Origin: Tubiluchus corallicola
Lineage: Eukaryota; Priapulida; Priapulimorpha; Priapulimorphida; Tubiluchidae
Assembly (NCBI GenBank): GCA_030141605.1
Contig: JAQGDQ010000006.1
Location: 62,001 to 126,000 of the forward strand
Direction of reading: 5' to 3'
DNA length: 64,000 nucleotides
The notes under the pieces are model-generated. The model saw only the letters and a program-made list of their open reading frames with translations, was not told the origin of the DNA and did no database searches. This document shows, piece after piece, positions 25,591 to 38,509 of the stretch. The position numbers and the translations under genes were made by a program. The first letter of the stretch is position 1; the number at the start of each line of letters is the position of its first letter.

Positions 25591-26925
25591 TTACACCCAT
25601 TTAAGCATTACATTACATGGGGTAAAAAAGAGCACCACTATTTTGTTAAAGGTGCCTATATGTTCAGCAGCTTTTGCATCATATCCATGATTTAGTGATT
25701 CTTGGTCAGTATAGTGGGCCGTCCTAGACTCTTCATCATCGTTTTCTAAAAAATATGTAGCTTTAACACTTTTTCCAGGAGCTTCGCCAAACTTCCTTTT
25801 TCGCTTTGCTGGAAGTACCTGCCCTTCTTTTCCGTATCTTATTTTCCTCAGGATGAATGCAGTCATCTAGAGTCTATTCATCATCAGCATCTCCAACAGC
25901 AGTCTGTTTTGCTGGTTGAGGTGGCAGGCTGTCAGCATTTTCGTTGCAATGGGTAAATTGTCGTTCTTTGTAAATCCAGCCTTAATATTGTCTTTGGCTG
26001 TCGTTAGATCAAACATTAAGAAGTCGTGGAAATGTGCCCTTCGGAAAAGTTGTAGCTTTCCTCCCTTCCTTCTTCTATTCACTTTTCCAGCAATCTATAC
26101 CAAACTCCTTTCCTTCGGGCCAAAGAAGGTCACACCCACTAGCTGACATAATTGCGTCGATTTAGATGGATGGAAAACAAATGCAATGACATTTTCCACA
26201 CAAGCCTGAATGACTTATAATAGTAGGTAAGGGCTGAGATTTTCACCTATTACTATCTTTCTTCCACAATGCTTTCTTAAATGTGGCAGAGCAATTGTCA
26301 TAAACCAATCTGAAAAACATATCGAACTACCCAGACTTGCTTCGTTTCACCTAGTGTCCACGGATCATACATATTAGCTTACTTCTTTCTAAATATGATA
26401 GAAGCATAGTGCTATTAGCACACCCGGTATACACTATTGATGGGACAGATTTAGAAGAATTTATGACATTCTGAATATCGCAAGTCCCCTTTTCTTGACA
26501 AGTGGTAATTACTGACAGTGGCACTTCATTGATTTCGTATCTTGACACTGGTACACTTACATTTGATATTTTGGCATGTTCATATTGTCAAATGCTCCTT
26601 TTGTCGCCTTTGGAATGACTTTGACATTGAACACCAGTTTGTTTTTGAATCGCCTCTTTTTTACAATACGTTTGTCTAAATAGCCTTTGACGATCAAACG
26701 AAGGTGATGTTCATCTACTGGATAGCTCCATTCTGCACATTTTTGCAGCTCTTTAAACAGAATTTTCTCAACTTCGTTTGACAGCACTATGCCTTAAGCT
26801 TATGCCTGAATTTGGCGTGCCTGAACAAGACACTTTTAGAGTTTTTAAATTGCTCTTCTGCTTACCTATATGACAAAGCTGCTTCAATAGCTTTCTTTGC
26901 TAATGCAAAATGCCAGTGTAAAAAC
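25591..26925 (-). pseudogene. Broken pogo/Tigger (jerky-like) transposase
   Basis: Read from right to left across several frameshifts and stops, the minus strand keeps the domain order of this family. (1) A helix-turn-helix of the pipsqueak type at about 26925-26815: AIEAALSYR, then AEEQFKNSKSVLFRHAK. (2) A CENP-B-type DNA-binding segment at about 26787-26640: LSNEVEKILFKELQKCAEW, then YPVDEHHLRLIVKGYLDK. (3) The start of the DDE nuclease at about 26520-26350: VINSSKSVPSIVYTG, then LLSYLERSKLI. (4) The core at about 26320-26125: SDWFMTIALPHLRKHCGRK, then IVIGENLSPYL, then VIQACVENVIAFVFHPS, then VGVTFFGPK. (5) The tail at about 26050-25980: TTAKDNIKAGFTKND. The usual catalytic G-D-N is G-E-N here. 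At least four frame changes and several stops make the copy non-functional. The family normally cuts and pastes DNA at TA sites. Confidence 0.85.
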
Positions 26926-27220
26926 CTTCTTGTATTGTTTTTTTTTGGTGTGACTGGAGATAAGTAACTCAACTGCTAGCTGAGTTAAGACATCTGCCCC
27001 AGTGGCTGAGCTTGTGCAATAAAAGTTTAGACTGCCATTGTTTTTTTTCAGTATGCCTTTACATGGCTACATGGCAACCAAAAGTGACTTCACAATGACA
27101 GAGTGTCCTTGGTAGGCAGAACATGCATCAAGTTGACTTATAAAATTATAATGAGCCGTATACGACTTATTAGCAATAGTAGGAATAAATAGCTTTTCTT
27201 GGTTTTGACTACATTATTTA

Positions 27221-27241
27221 TATTCACCCCATTTTACGGGG
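27221..27241 (-). repeat. Right terminal inverted repeat of the pogo/Tigger element
   Basis: TATTCACCCCATTTTAC followed by a G-rich run; one mismatch to the left repeat over 17 bases. The outermost bases are degraded. Confidence 0.7.
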
Positions 27242-30200
27242 TGGGGGTGTAATTAGTTACATATGTTTCATTGGCCATCAGTTCAAAAATCTGTCTGTTA
27301 ATTAGGCATTACTGTCTACGTTTTCAGGTAGCTGTCTCCTGTGTACATAATCGATCAAGTCTAATCCATTTTCCATTCACATGCTAATTCACACTAAGGC
27401 TAATGCACACTTGTAATGTACATGTTTTATTAACTCTTGATTGATTAAACTCATAATTTTAGGTAATTGTCTGCTTTTTAGCTTTCAAATTATGAAGTAA
27501 ATTCGTTTTGCCACCAGATATTCCGTCTTTACCCTTAAAGCATAAAAACGTAGTAAATTCCCAGAAAACCAGCAATTACTGCAATTAGTGTTACCAGTAA
27601 GTTACCAATTCTAAATTTGCGTTCATGTAAATAGACTTTTTGGAGTTGCATAATAAGTACATACCTGGTCATCTAAGATTTATTTGTTTTTGCAAGGGAT
27701 AGTTGAAGCTGGCACGTTATCTAAGAAGTGCTTTTTGCCTGACCAACAAAAAGTTACTTGTGTTGTTTTTAACGTTTGTTCACATTAGCTACATTCTGTT
27801 CCAACTATTTCTTCAGCACATTTGTTCCAGCACGTAATGTATATGAAAAAGCAATACGCTAATATGAACAGCTTATTGAAAAGAAGCCAGAGCTTGTTAA
27901 ATAAAATTTTAATGCAGAAATGCCGACTGTTCTCCTGCTCTTTTAATTCCCCTGCGTGCCTAGGGCTTTAGATGCCATCAAAATATTGTGTGAAGAAAGA
28001 TAAATGGCAATAACAGAGCTCGCAAGATACAGCGAGACATACAGCCGGGATAAGTGAATGAAGAATTCCATTACAGATGTCGCCAGATGACGTCTGTCTT
28101 AGAAATGAAGGAGAAATGATCATACAAAAGGCTTGATTAAATCTTTGGTGAAATAAGAAAGGAATAGAATGGCTTTCATAAGTTTACATTTACATGTATT
28201 AACTAACGTGTTTAACATTTCAGTTCCCCTGTTTCGTACATGATTTGCTATACAGGCTTTCACACACTGTCATATTAGCCAAAGTCTGTCTTTTATATTG
28301 TTCACAAACAAAGGCAAACAAAGGCAGCGTACTCTGGACAAGGTGTATCTCTAGTGTATGTTCGGTATAGATGATGGTCCGAGGTTATTTGACACGATTT
28401 TTTGGTGCAAAGAAAAGCAAACGGACGCATTTTGAAAACGAACTACTGTAAAAGTACATTTACATGTAAGTTCTAAATAAAACAAACGTAGACTGATTAA
28501 ATAAAACGAACGTTTATTTACCATTATAGATGATAGTTTATTAATTTATAATTAAAATTCTCATTTTATTACTTATTTTATTCACCACAAACAAGCCATC
28601 TAGCACCTCCATTAGTTTCTTGGAATTTTTAGTATTATTTAAATTTTTCCGACACGTTTGTGATAAAATTAAATTGGTCTGCACACAAAACCTTTTGTAA
28701 ACTTATTTTATCAAAAGCTTTCTTGTAATAAGGTTTTTCATAGCTCAAGGGGTTCTGGCAGCCGCGTGAGCAATTTCTTGAGCCGCAGACTAATGCACTA
28801 CACCAGTGGCTATGCTTGTCAGCGTTTAGATAAGCTTACTGGCAAATGTATTCGGACTCCGAAAGTCATGCAGACGACAAATCTGATCCAAATCAAAGGC
28901 GTAAGTGTTGAACAGATCAATTATACACCACTGGAAACCGTAATTAGGCTTAATTTGGAAATAGCCTTCTTTCAACTCTTTGTGCGAAGCAACACTTGTC
29001 AAAGAATTTCTGCAGAAATTGCACGGCTTTCATCATCTACAGGCAAAAGGCCATGCTGACGAAAGACGAGCGAAAGAAATTTTAACTTCATAATTGAACG
29101 CCTGGCTATAGTTGCATCAAAACTTACTACTAGTTAGTGCTGCACATTCTCCGAGATAACGAGAAAATTATAAGCTTCTTTGCTCATTTCAAATCCCAAA
29201 AGAAATGACAAATTTTCCACAATTATGTCACAAAATTGGTTTATGGCTCTTGGGACTGCAAGAAGTGCAAGTGTAGTCTACACTCACTTTGTTGAGTTCG
29301 CCTTTTTATTGACCGGTTGCTCGTTTAAGTTTACGCTATTCTGGCCAATTTTCGGATCGTTTTTTTTCTAACAAAATGGAAGCTAGACAAGGTGAAAAAA
29401 TGCAGCTCCCAGCCTCACAGAAGCAGAAAGTTATCGACAAGATCTCTTCTGCTACAAGGAAACGTTAATCACACACACACACACACATGTGCAGGACAAC
29501 ATATTAGGATGTTTTCTTCTTTTATCTCTTAAGTGTATGTTTCGAATCCCCTGCGCTGGCTCAGCCATTGCAGGAGAATTGATTTTAACAACATTTAATG
29601 CCCTGTCACCTTCATAACAGACTGGACACACATTCGTCACACTCGAGGGAATGTTGGAGACATATAATCAAACTGCTTACGATCTGGAAACAGTTAATTT
29701 ACGGGCATGAGTGAGTTTGTCTTTTAAATTGCGATATTAAAGCCCTGAACTTTCTTGAAAGTATAACAGAAACATACAAAATGATCATAATAGTTTAAAG
29801 GTAACTAATTCTTTTTCATTTTTCACAAGTATGATTCTCTCGATCTGCTCTTAAAGTCTTACTATAAGCATTTGTCAGTATGCATGTGTTTATCAGTTTG
29901 TTGACATTCTGACAATTCTTCATAAAATAAGTAGTAATTGTAGTAGCTATTATGCACTTATGATTGTTTCCAATATGCAATTTTCATCTTCACATGCAAA
30001 ACCACAAACGCCATCTTTCTTAAGACTTTGTGTTTTTTTACACAGATACCGCCAAATAGCATAGAATAATGTCAGGATTCTACAAAATTAATTATTGTAG
30101 AATTTACTATTAATTATTAAAATCGCATTAAGTCCTCTTCCATTTTCAATTAGTTTGCTGTCCACAAATTATGAATAAATGTGTCGACAGATTTGAAAAA

Positions 30201-33200
30201 AAACGATTAAAGCGTTGAAATTAATGTAAATGTATGAAATAATTGCAGCTTGTGCTGGTAATTTATTGGTTAATAAACTAATGGATTTTTTGTTATTGCC
30301 AAGTGAACAAAATATCTATATTACAGTCCACCATATTTCCAAACAGAAAATGACATAGTTTGTCTTTAAATTTTGTAAACAAAGATAATTTTGATAAACT
30401 AATTTTTAATTTTTTACATTTTTGGCAAGATTTACTCGAAAATTAACAATTTCAAATGGAAATTTTGAGAAGCACTAGCAGTGTCTTAAAAATTAAGCAG
30501 CAATCATAGATCTACGCTTGCTCTAATGTTTTTGGATTTAATACTCCTTACATGTGTATTTCCATTTGTGTTATGTAATTCCTTGGAAGTTTTTATCCAC
30601 GTTACGAAAGATTTCGTTTTACCTACTAAAATATAAGTATATAAGGGATTTGATATAAGTCGTAGTAGTAAACCGTAGTAACTTAGTGTACTTCTTTTGA
30701 ACTAAAATACAACCATGTCTAGCAAACAATAAAAATCTCTCTCTTATCGTTCACACACAAAGTAGTTGTTAAACTATTTTATTTCGTAAATTTATTTTAA
30801 GACATGATTAATGTGTAATTTCATGATAAAATTCTAATTTATGTACCTCTCTTAAAAGATTTTAGCAAACAATTAAGGCGAGTATATGGTTATTTTGCAC
30901 GCTTGTTAAACTATCAATAATTAAATATTCCCGAGATTACGAGACTAGCGTGCATTAAACTGGTTGTTGCAATTAAACCTCGAATGGAATCATGAGATTT
31001 CTTTTTACCACGAGTTTGCATTTTGCCAGCAGAGATTTCATTAACTGCGTGTGATAAACATTTACAGAATTTATGCGCTGAAATGCAATAAAGTTTTAGT
31101 CGTGCATAAATATAAACTTATGGCGTGAGATTCAAGCATGAATGCTAATTATGATACAGAATCATAACGTTGTTAGGCTGCAGCTAATTGTAAAATGCGT
31201 ATCGCGCAGCCATTGTGAAATTGCTCCTTGTTAAAGAAATACTGTACAGCCAAAAACCATCAATATTAATTAGGAAGACAATCATGCAGTGAATGAAAAT
31301 TAGGTTACGTCACAAGGAAATGCCAGGATTCATTTTAAGAATGTTTTTTTGCAATTTGTAGTTTTCAAAGAAGTTTAGAAATTTTAACATGCTTTGGCAA
31401 ACAAGCGCTTTATCATTACTAAATAAAAGATATATTTTTAATGAAGGCTTGCTCAAGTTGAGTACTGACTTTATTCGAATCTATTTTGAGTAATAAAGTG
31501 CACGTACAAAATGTGTAAGCCTAACAGATAATTAGCATGCTTGTAAGTCTACTCAGTTGAGTAACAACAAACATTTTAAGTTTGAAAATCTAAAACTTGT
31601 ACACTTAAATACTGAGTTTCAATAATATGAGTTCTGAGAAACCAAAATAGCCCACATTTGCCTTTTTATTTGAAATTAATCTTAACATGACATTATTATC
31701 TGCCACAGTCTTCTTTTCACGTTAACGAAGTTAACCGCGATTACTTTTGTTCAGTTAAAATAATGTTTTAGCTGAGAAAATCCCCTTCTAATCCCTACAT
31801 CAAACACTGCGTGGTTTCTCATTTCGCTTAATCCGTCGATAGGTATAGTTCCTGATTAAAGACGAAAGAAAAATAATCAGCAGTAATCGCCCCACGGCTT
31901 ACCAAAAATTATTTCATTTTAGTTAGCAAATTCAAGTGTATCTAACTGCGTGCCAGGATAAGAAGCTTGAACAATGTACAGTTTGGAAAAGTTTACATGA
32001 CACGTTTGTTTGGCTATAAATAATTTAAATTAGAAATATTGCTTATATTAATTAACGCAGCACGAAAAAGCTTTAGCAACATTACAAAATAATAAGCGCC
32101 TTGAGGTACCTACCAAAGAACATTCATTGCCGCTTTTTATTGTGCTTGCGATTTAACTACTAAATAAAAAAGACAATTGATATAATACTTTTCTGCACAA
32201 TTATGTGACTTTGTTCGCTCTCAATTCAGTGTATAGATGTGTAGAACTTTTCAGAGATTTTAATATTGTTTTTTTAACAGGTAGTTTAATTTATCGATGA
32301 AAAATGTCAACGAAATACATGTAGTTTGAATAGCAACTTCTTTGCAGTCACTGCAGACGTTGAATATTTCCAACTGGGCAAAGAGTTACAAGCGGTAAAG
32401 TGGAACTCAGTATAGACACATTTCAGACGTCTGTTGCCAGGTTGTAGCCAATCAGATTGGCGCTGCCGCAGTTTAACAGAACTTTCACACGCGGTAATTT
32501 TATTGTGATATTTATATTTTTACCATGAAATTTTTGCTAATCGCATATGTCTTTCGTTACTCGTCCCATTATGCGCCGTTGTGCCCTGCTATGCCGCAAT
32601 TTTGATTTTTCTGAAAGCGCTTATAGTGTTTTACAATTGAAATTATGATAATGTCTGAGGGATCAGCAATAAGAGTATAAAAGTAAAAGTAAGTGCGAAT
32701 GAAGCGCAGCCAGAGTGAAGTCTTTAGGATGCAAATTATTTATTTATTTATTTATTATTTTATTGAGAAACTAATACAGTTTAAAAAGAATGGGGAAAAA
32801 TAAGCAAAAAGTAATGGTTCTTGAATAAAGTGACTGGAAAACCATGGCTGTAAAAAGTAACTGTGTAGCAACTAGAAGTGTTTTTGTTAGGCGTTCTTCT
32901 ACGCTCTATGTCTTTTTTCAATACATCTAAATACTTTCAGCGATTTCCTGAGCCACCTTAACAATTTCTGTGTTAATAATAGTTATGCTGATAATAACTC
33001 TGACAACAGACAACATGTTTCGAGAAAATAGTTGTCTTGAAAAGTGTAGTTTCTGAATACAACTGTCCGATAACAGCAGTCCTGTAGAGAGCCTGCACGT
33101 ATCGTCTGTGCTCTCGTAAGTATTCAATAAGAACAAATCAAATGTTTAAATCTACCGCTTATTGCTATGTCCAACCGCGGATTTTAACAATTTTATCTAT

Positions 33201-33338
33201 TTATTTTTGGAGATGCGTTTACCTGCCTTTCAGACATTAAATAAAATAGGGAATTGCATGTGCGAAAGCATGTGAAAAGCGTAAACAAGCAAGGAATGAA
33301 GAAGCAGTAATAACATTCTTTAACATTCTAACCAAAGT
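27242..33338. other. No intact gene; possible unclassified coding relic at 28.9-29.2 kb
   Basis: Mostly AT-rich sequence with no feature. The minus strand around 29180-28960 reads like coding sequence in pieces (MSKEAYNFLVISENVQH, a stop, then SFDATIARRSIMKLKF, then LLPVDDESRAISAEILCQVL), which may be a decayed transposon I cannot name. On the plus strand at 29378-29468 a 30-codon frame with a good start context (AAAATGG) runs into a short CA repeat (29470-29487). None of this is strong enough to call a gene. Confidence 0.4.
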
Positions 33339-33650
33339 TTAAAGAGTTGGGATCCACTTTACTGCTTCGTCGTTTAACTCATTACCTTTGAGAGCAGTAG
33401 ATTTAATGGGATAGTGAAATGGCTTTATTGAGTTGGTTATAGACAGTAAGGCCATAAACTCAGAGTTATGATTAAAGAAGGCAGGTGTTACCCGTTGATA
33501 TCCATCCTCAATAGCATATCTACGACTTGGAATTATGGCTATCATGCTTAGTGTTTACCCTAAGCGTGGCCTTAATTTGCACCTGGAGACAATGTTATTC
33601 AACAGTTTGCCATAATTTTTACCTACAATTGAACTTTTGCGATGCATAGC
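33339..33650 (-). mobile_element. LINE relic with RNase H-like sequence
   Basis: The minus-strand frame 33545-33339 ends with STALKGNELNDEAVKW. This resembles the G-N-E-x-A-D-x-x-A-K end of the RNase H domain in non-LTR elements of the I/Jockey type. Just before it SEFMALLSITNSIKP resembles the D-S-x-x-A-L-x-S-I-x-N segment, with a likely deletion between the two. Further upstream (33640-33550), in another frame, TVE, a stop, HCLQVQIKATLRVNTK recalls the linker between reverse transcriptase and RNase H. Frame changes and stops mark it as dead. The fragment is short, so the assignment is moderate. Confidence 0.5.
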
Positions 33651-36086
33651 TAGGTAATCAGTATCTAAATGAACCGGCGATTATAAATATACCGACAGCA
33701 AAATAACGCTTTGAATTGTACGACTTGCAATCAGCGTCGAAAAACTTGTAAAAAGTTCTCAACCCAAAAGTTTTTCTTTTTTGAAAATAATTGCTGGACC
33801 AAGCTCTCATTCCTTTAACTAGGACGTCAGACCCAAAACCACATACTACAGCTTGTGTTTTAAGCAAAAAAAAACGTTGACTCTTGTGTTTAAGCCTCAT
33901 AAAAAGCACGTCTGCTGATCATTGATGATGGCGATTACAATAATAATTGTGATGACTTTTAAGGTCATAAAATGATATTTATGATCGGTCAATGGTAATA
34001 ATTTTGGCAAAGTTAAAGTATATGAATCAGAAAAGTAGCGTCACTGCAGCAAAACATTTTGTTTTAGACTTGTATTAGACTGATCACGCATGCCCTAATA
34101 GTCAATTTACATTACATTTTTCAAGCTGTCTTCCCAAGTGCGTCAACTTTCTCATTAGCTTCCTCTATCGTCTACATATCCACAAATCGATATGTACAGA
34201 GGCCGGTAATCTACCTGGCATATATCTAATCAGATTGAAGCTGGCTAAGCGTCTAGACTGTGTACAACAAGGCAGGACCACAACCAATACTATACCTGGT
34301 TTGAACATTTCATTAAACACAGGGATCTGCAGCAATTTGAAATTTAATCTGGAATGTAAAAGTAAAATTCATTTACAAAGTTGTCTGCATTATTGTCTCT
34401 TTGAAGCCTGTGTGTTTTGCTACATTGTATACTGATTTTTGATCCGCCTGCATTGCTCATTCTTCTGACATTAAATCTTATTTTAGCCGTCCACTAGTTA
34501 ATTAGCAGGTCCCTGTAGGTTGTCGTCTTCGAGCAGATTTTACTTTTCGGATCGAAATATATTAATCATTGCAGAAAATGCGTTTCCTGCAACAGACTTT
34601 ATCAAATTAGTTCTGAGCGAGCCAAATTGATACAAAATAAAAAAGCAACGAGGAAGTTTTCTGTCACTTTGATGTACAACGATTTGACAGCTCTAACAAC
34701 AAATGAAACAAAACAAACAAACAAAGAAATAACACAGACACAACGTGAAGACAGTGCTTCCATCGTTGTACTAAGAAAAAGATATAAGCCTATGTAATTT
34801 GAAGCTGTTTACTCCAAATGCCAATGATATAGACACAGCAATGTTTTGTACAAAAGTACACAATATAGAGATTTAAATAAGATGTAGTATAACGGTAAAT
34901 TACAGAATTATCGACTCAGATCGAAAGGTAAACTGGTAAGATATAAGCCGAACTGGCAATAAGGAATAACGAGAGTATAGCAGGGCACGTCATGATAATA
35001 AAACAGAATTGTAGGTACGCTTGTCAGAAGTGCCTCAAAATGCGATTAACGAAGACCAAAATTTTTTCGGTCTTGTGTTTGTCATGATATCAAAAATGCT
35101 TTTTAACATGCCACCTTAACAAGCGGAAACAGCTCACACTGCACTCATACGCTCTGGCAAGAGAAACTTCAGAGAAGGACAATAACAGCGAAAATGAGAG
35201 GCTTGTGCAGCTTGGGTTATTTTTCAAGTGCCTTTTTCGGAAGCCAATGCGTGAATGAGAATGATCACCGACTATCCGAATCAATAAGAGTAACAAACGC
35301 AGAACACCATACAACTGCTAGTCAGACAACACGAGCCATAGACGCAATCAATATGCATGCTGCTGTAATAAAGCCATTGGAAAAAGCAAATGAGCAGAAA
35401 AGCCCTGCGTTTGTATATTATGATGTGTATACACGGGCGCTAATGACATTTGCTTTGCCTACAACTAATGACATTATGCACCATTACTCCTCGTGGTCGC
35501 AGATACATCAAACATAACGTTAACAGCAACCTCGCACATGCTCTGTTTAACTGTTAGTACAGGTAAGAAAGGTGAGAGACATCGCACCTGCGTATCCGAT
35601 TACCCCATATAAATGCGTTTATTAATTGATGTTAGGTACATAAAACAATACCGAGTGATATATATAGTTATTCTACAGGTTAGGGGTAACAAAGCCGCAT
35701 TCGTGTTTAATAGCTGACAGGCTGTGATGTGTCAGGAATAAAATGCCAAATAGAGAGCTAAACGTGAAGCGTTTAGCAAAGCTCCTATTGCATTATAGAA
35801 TCTAAACATAAAAAACGTTACAACTTCGTTTCTACTTCGTCAAATTTAACTTTATAGGCTCTGCTCTCGTAAGATTTAGGTAGACACAAATGTAATATAC
35901 ATGTCTCAAATATCATGGAAACCAGTCATTGAAAGGTGTGGCTTGAATAGAGCAATGCACCAAATTTTTAGTTTTTTAATTATTTTTATTGCCGCACGTC
36001 AAAAATTTTCGTATCGATTACCGAGGTTCCTTAGATTTCAAACAGTTACTGAGCTGCTACTACAGCGAAAGTTGCTCATGGAAGTG
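33651..36086. other. No gene recognised
   Basis: AT-rich sequence. The 83-codon frame at 33658-33909 (minus) may be further LINE debris, and the 107-codon frame at 35194-35517 (plus) overlaps a 74-codon frame on the other strand; neither shows a family signature. Confidence 0.5.
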
Positions 36087-36300
36087 ATCACCAAAACCCA
36101 AGCCAGTTTGTGTGGCTTTCCTTCATGGGTGTTAAACCACAAGAGCAAACGGATAGGCCCAACACCCGAACCATTTTGTGCGGCTTTCCTTCATGGGCGT
36201 AAAACCACAAGAGCAAACGCATAGGCCCAAAACCCGAACCAGTTTGTGCCGCTTTCCTTCAAGGGCGGAAAACCGCTAGAGGAAATGGATAGGCCCATAA
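36087..36300. repeat. Second 68-bp tandem repeat (3 copies plus a partial)
   Basis: CCAGTTTGTG (or CCATTTTGTG) begins units at 36103, 36171 and 36239, exactly 68 bp apart. Each unit runs through GGCTTTCCTTCA, an AAACCACAAGAGCAAA segment and ATAGGCCCA. A partial copy (AAAACCCAAGCCAG) precedes the first. The first two units are close; the third is more diverged. The sequence is unrelated to the 68-bp array near 15 kb. TTGTG-GG-TTT and AAA-CC-ACAA segments could pair as a bulged hairpin. A 107-codon frame (35901-36224) overlaps the array. Confidence 0.85.
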
Positions 36301-37664
36301 GTTTTCTAATCACATTCTGACTGTTCACTTGACAAGTAAATATCACAAATTCTGCTCATGTGTTCTCTAGATCAACAGCTTTTCGGAAATAAATCATTTT
36401 TGTATGTTATTAAAATGCAATCACATTAGGTTGCTTTCAGCCCCATTTCATTAATGACGTGAATCACGGCCTAATTAAAAGATTGGCGCGTCAGTATAAA
36501 GAAAGTATAAAGGAAGCACTGCAGGTAGCCAGAAAGACGGAAATTACCATCAGCTTGAGCGTTTACATGGTAAAGAGATTTGTGGCGTCTGTGGCGAGAG
36601 AAGCCAGTTATCAAATGCGAAATTTGGCACTACTAGACTAATAGAATTTGGAAAACAATGGTGTATCACGGATTATTGTGTAAAGCTGAAAGAACAGCGA
36701 AAACACATTTTATAAGTTGCTCAAGAGGAATTACGCGAGTGACTGTTACATATAGAAAAGGGGGTATTTGAGAAACTTGGGATGCTGACCCTGAAATTGA
36801 TTAAGGTGATTCGCATGCAGGATCCACAGAACTATGATATGTTGATCACACAGATTGAATAAAAACACATTAGTTCGCATGATGCCACTTTTGTTTAAAT
36901 TACTCGGGTTTACTGAAACGAGGCGTTTATCTTTTAACAGTGGCAGCGCAGTTTTTCATTTGGACAATTTCAACAATTTCTATAGAGAGGAATATTTTTA
37001 CTTATTAAACTATGCTTGTCGCCAATAAGCTTTACACACACATTTTCTTTTCACAATAACCAACAACTAATCTCCATAATAGTAGCCTCTCTAGACCAGT
37101 AAAAGAATCATGCAGAAACTGATTGCGATATAATGTTATAATTCAAATTGTACAGGCGTACAAATCGGATTTGTTGTGCTAAACATGCATTACGAGTACC
37201 ATACTCAAAGACCGAAGCACTTCATACATCGATAACATTTTAATAATTAATGACAAATTTGGTAAAATCATACTTTGTTGCTCATTGCACAATGCCAAAC
37301 GTTTTCCCGACTGAGTTACTTTGCGTAATCATTCATTTTTACGTCCGCGCGAACAAATTTAAATTGAACAGTTATGCAGTGTGGTTTATAACATTCATGA
37401 TCAGGAGATGCCAAGCCCATATGATGCATGTATTACTGCGAATGTTACGTCTAAGGAGACGTTCATTCTGATAATTTCATTTTCTCATTATTTTGCAAAG
37501 CAGGAGCGATACTTTGCTGTAACTGAGCAAGAAGAACACGGATTTTGTACCCGGTGTGCTACCAGCTGAACGAATTCGATTATACCAGAACCCAGTATGG
37601 GTACATGCTTTGCCTTGCCCAACGCAGTTAGCCTGAACAAACTTCCCTCTTGCCATGGAGCGAG
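36301..37664. other. No gene recognised
   Basis: AT-rich sequence with short frames only. The 60-codon frame at 36459-36641 has no recognisable domain. Confidence 0.5.
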
Positions 37665-37864
37665 TGAGTGCGTGCGTGCGTGCGTGCGTGCGTGAATGAG
37701 TGAGTGATTGAGTGAGTGATTGAGTGAGTGAGTGAGTGAGTGAGTGAATGAGTGAGTAGTGAGTGAGTGAGTGAGTGAGTAACTGACTGACTGGCTGACT
37801 GACTGACTGACTGACTGACTGACTGACTGTCTGACTGACTGACTGACTGACTGACTCTGACTGA
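37665..37864. repeat. Tetranucleotide arrays: TGCG, TGAG, then CTGA
   Basis: From left to right: GAGT/GCGT units (37671-37693), GAGT with GATT variants (37694-37780), then (CTGA)n from about 37781 to 37864. The 146-codon minus-strand frame at 37488-37928 reads SVSQSVSQ and HSLTHSLT runs through it and is an artefact. Confidence 0.95.
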
Positions 37865-38509
37865 GATTAAAAATACATTTGGTATTTAGTACAGTGTCAC
37901 TTGTAAGCGCTACAGCAGGACTAAGCACTGTGGGACAATGTGCTTATTAAATCTAATAGGTATTCATTAAAGATGCAGGCCCACGCTCTCACATGAAATC
38001 AGTATGAGCAAAACTTCATTTTGACAATTCTTATTTCTGACCTTTGATCTTTTGGAGCACCAGTTGGTTTCCAAGTTTTGCAAGAGCCTTCTGCCAAGTT
38101 TGATGATTATGACTTAATCCATTTTGATTCCATTGAATCAAATTAAAGGTGCATTACTAAAAATGTATTGAATGTATATGAATACAAAGTCACTAGACTA
38201 TACACAAAATGTTGGAAATCATTTTAAATTTAAATTTTATATCGGGTGATGCAGAAAAAATGTGCTGCTTTAGACTATAATAATATTGGAAGCGAACAGC
38301 CTACAAAGTTGAAATTTCACAGCGTTTGGCTATAACAAGTTTATAATGTTAGCGCTTTTTAAGTTATGACCATAAAGCTTCCGCATGTTTAAAAATTAAA
38401 TGCCTGAACAATGTCAGCTAATCATCAACTGAAAAACAACCACCTTTAGTGGCGTATAAAGAACTCAATACACGGGGCAAAACAATAAAGGAATCAATCA
38501 GGTTACATC
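37865..38509. other. No gene; contains a TGACCTTTGATCT fragment
   Basis: TGACCTTTGATCT at about 38039-38051, followed by CCAAGTTTTGCAAGAGCC and GCCAAGTTTGATGATTATG, resembles a repeat class common in bivalve genomes. A sequence starting near 38240 (GGGTGATGCAGAAAAAATG) may be the 5' end of the Tc1/mariner relic that follows, but no matching 3' end was found. Confidence 0.35.

Larger units (their letters stand above)
25416..27241 (-). mobile_element. Dead pogo/Tigger-type DNA transposon
   Basis: Ends: GTAAAATGGGATGAATA at 25420-25436 and TATTCACCCCATTTTAC at 27221-27237 are inverted repeats matching at 16 of 17 positions. The left end begins CAGT next to a TA, as expected for pogo/Tigger elements of the Tc1/mariner superfamily. 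The right terminus is altered (GGGG in place of the expected TG-TA). The size, about 1.8 kb, is close to a full non-deleted element. The interior encodes a broken transposase on the minus strand, described separately, so transcription would run from the 27.2-kb end toward 25.4 kb. Confidence 0.85.

Noticed and set aside
29530-29580. Pol III B-box match GATTCGAAAC on the minus strand
   Set aside because: No A box at a workable distance and no tRNA fold; a single 10-base match is expected by chance.
35194-35517. 107-codon plus-strand frame with a hydrophobic start
   Set aside because: It overlaps a 74-codon frame on the other strand, shows no cleavable-signal pattern I trust, no domain and no splice or promoter context.
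37488-37928. 146-codon frame with SVSQ and HSLT repeats
   Set aside because: A direct translation of GAGT and CTGA tetranucleotide arrays; composition follows the repeat exactly.
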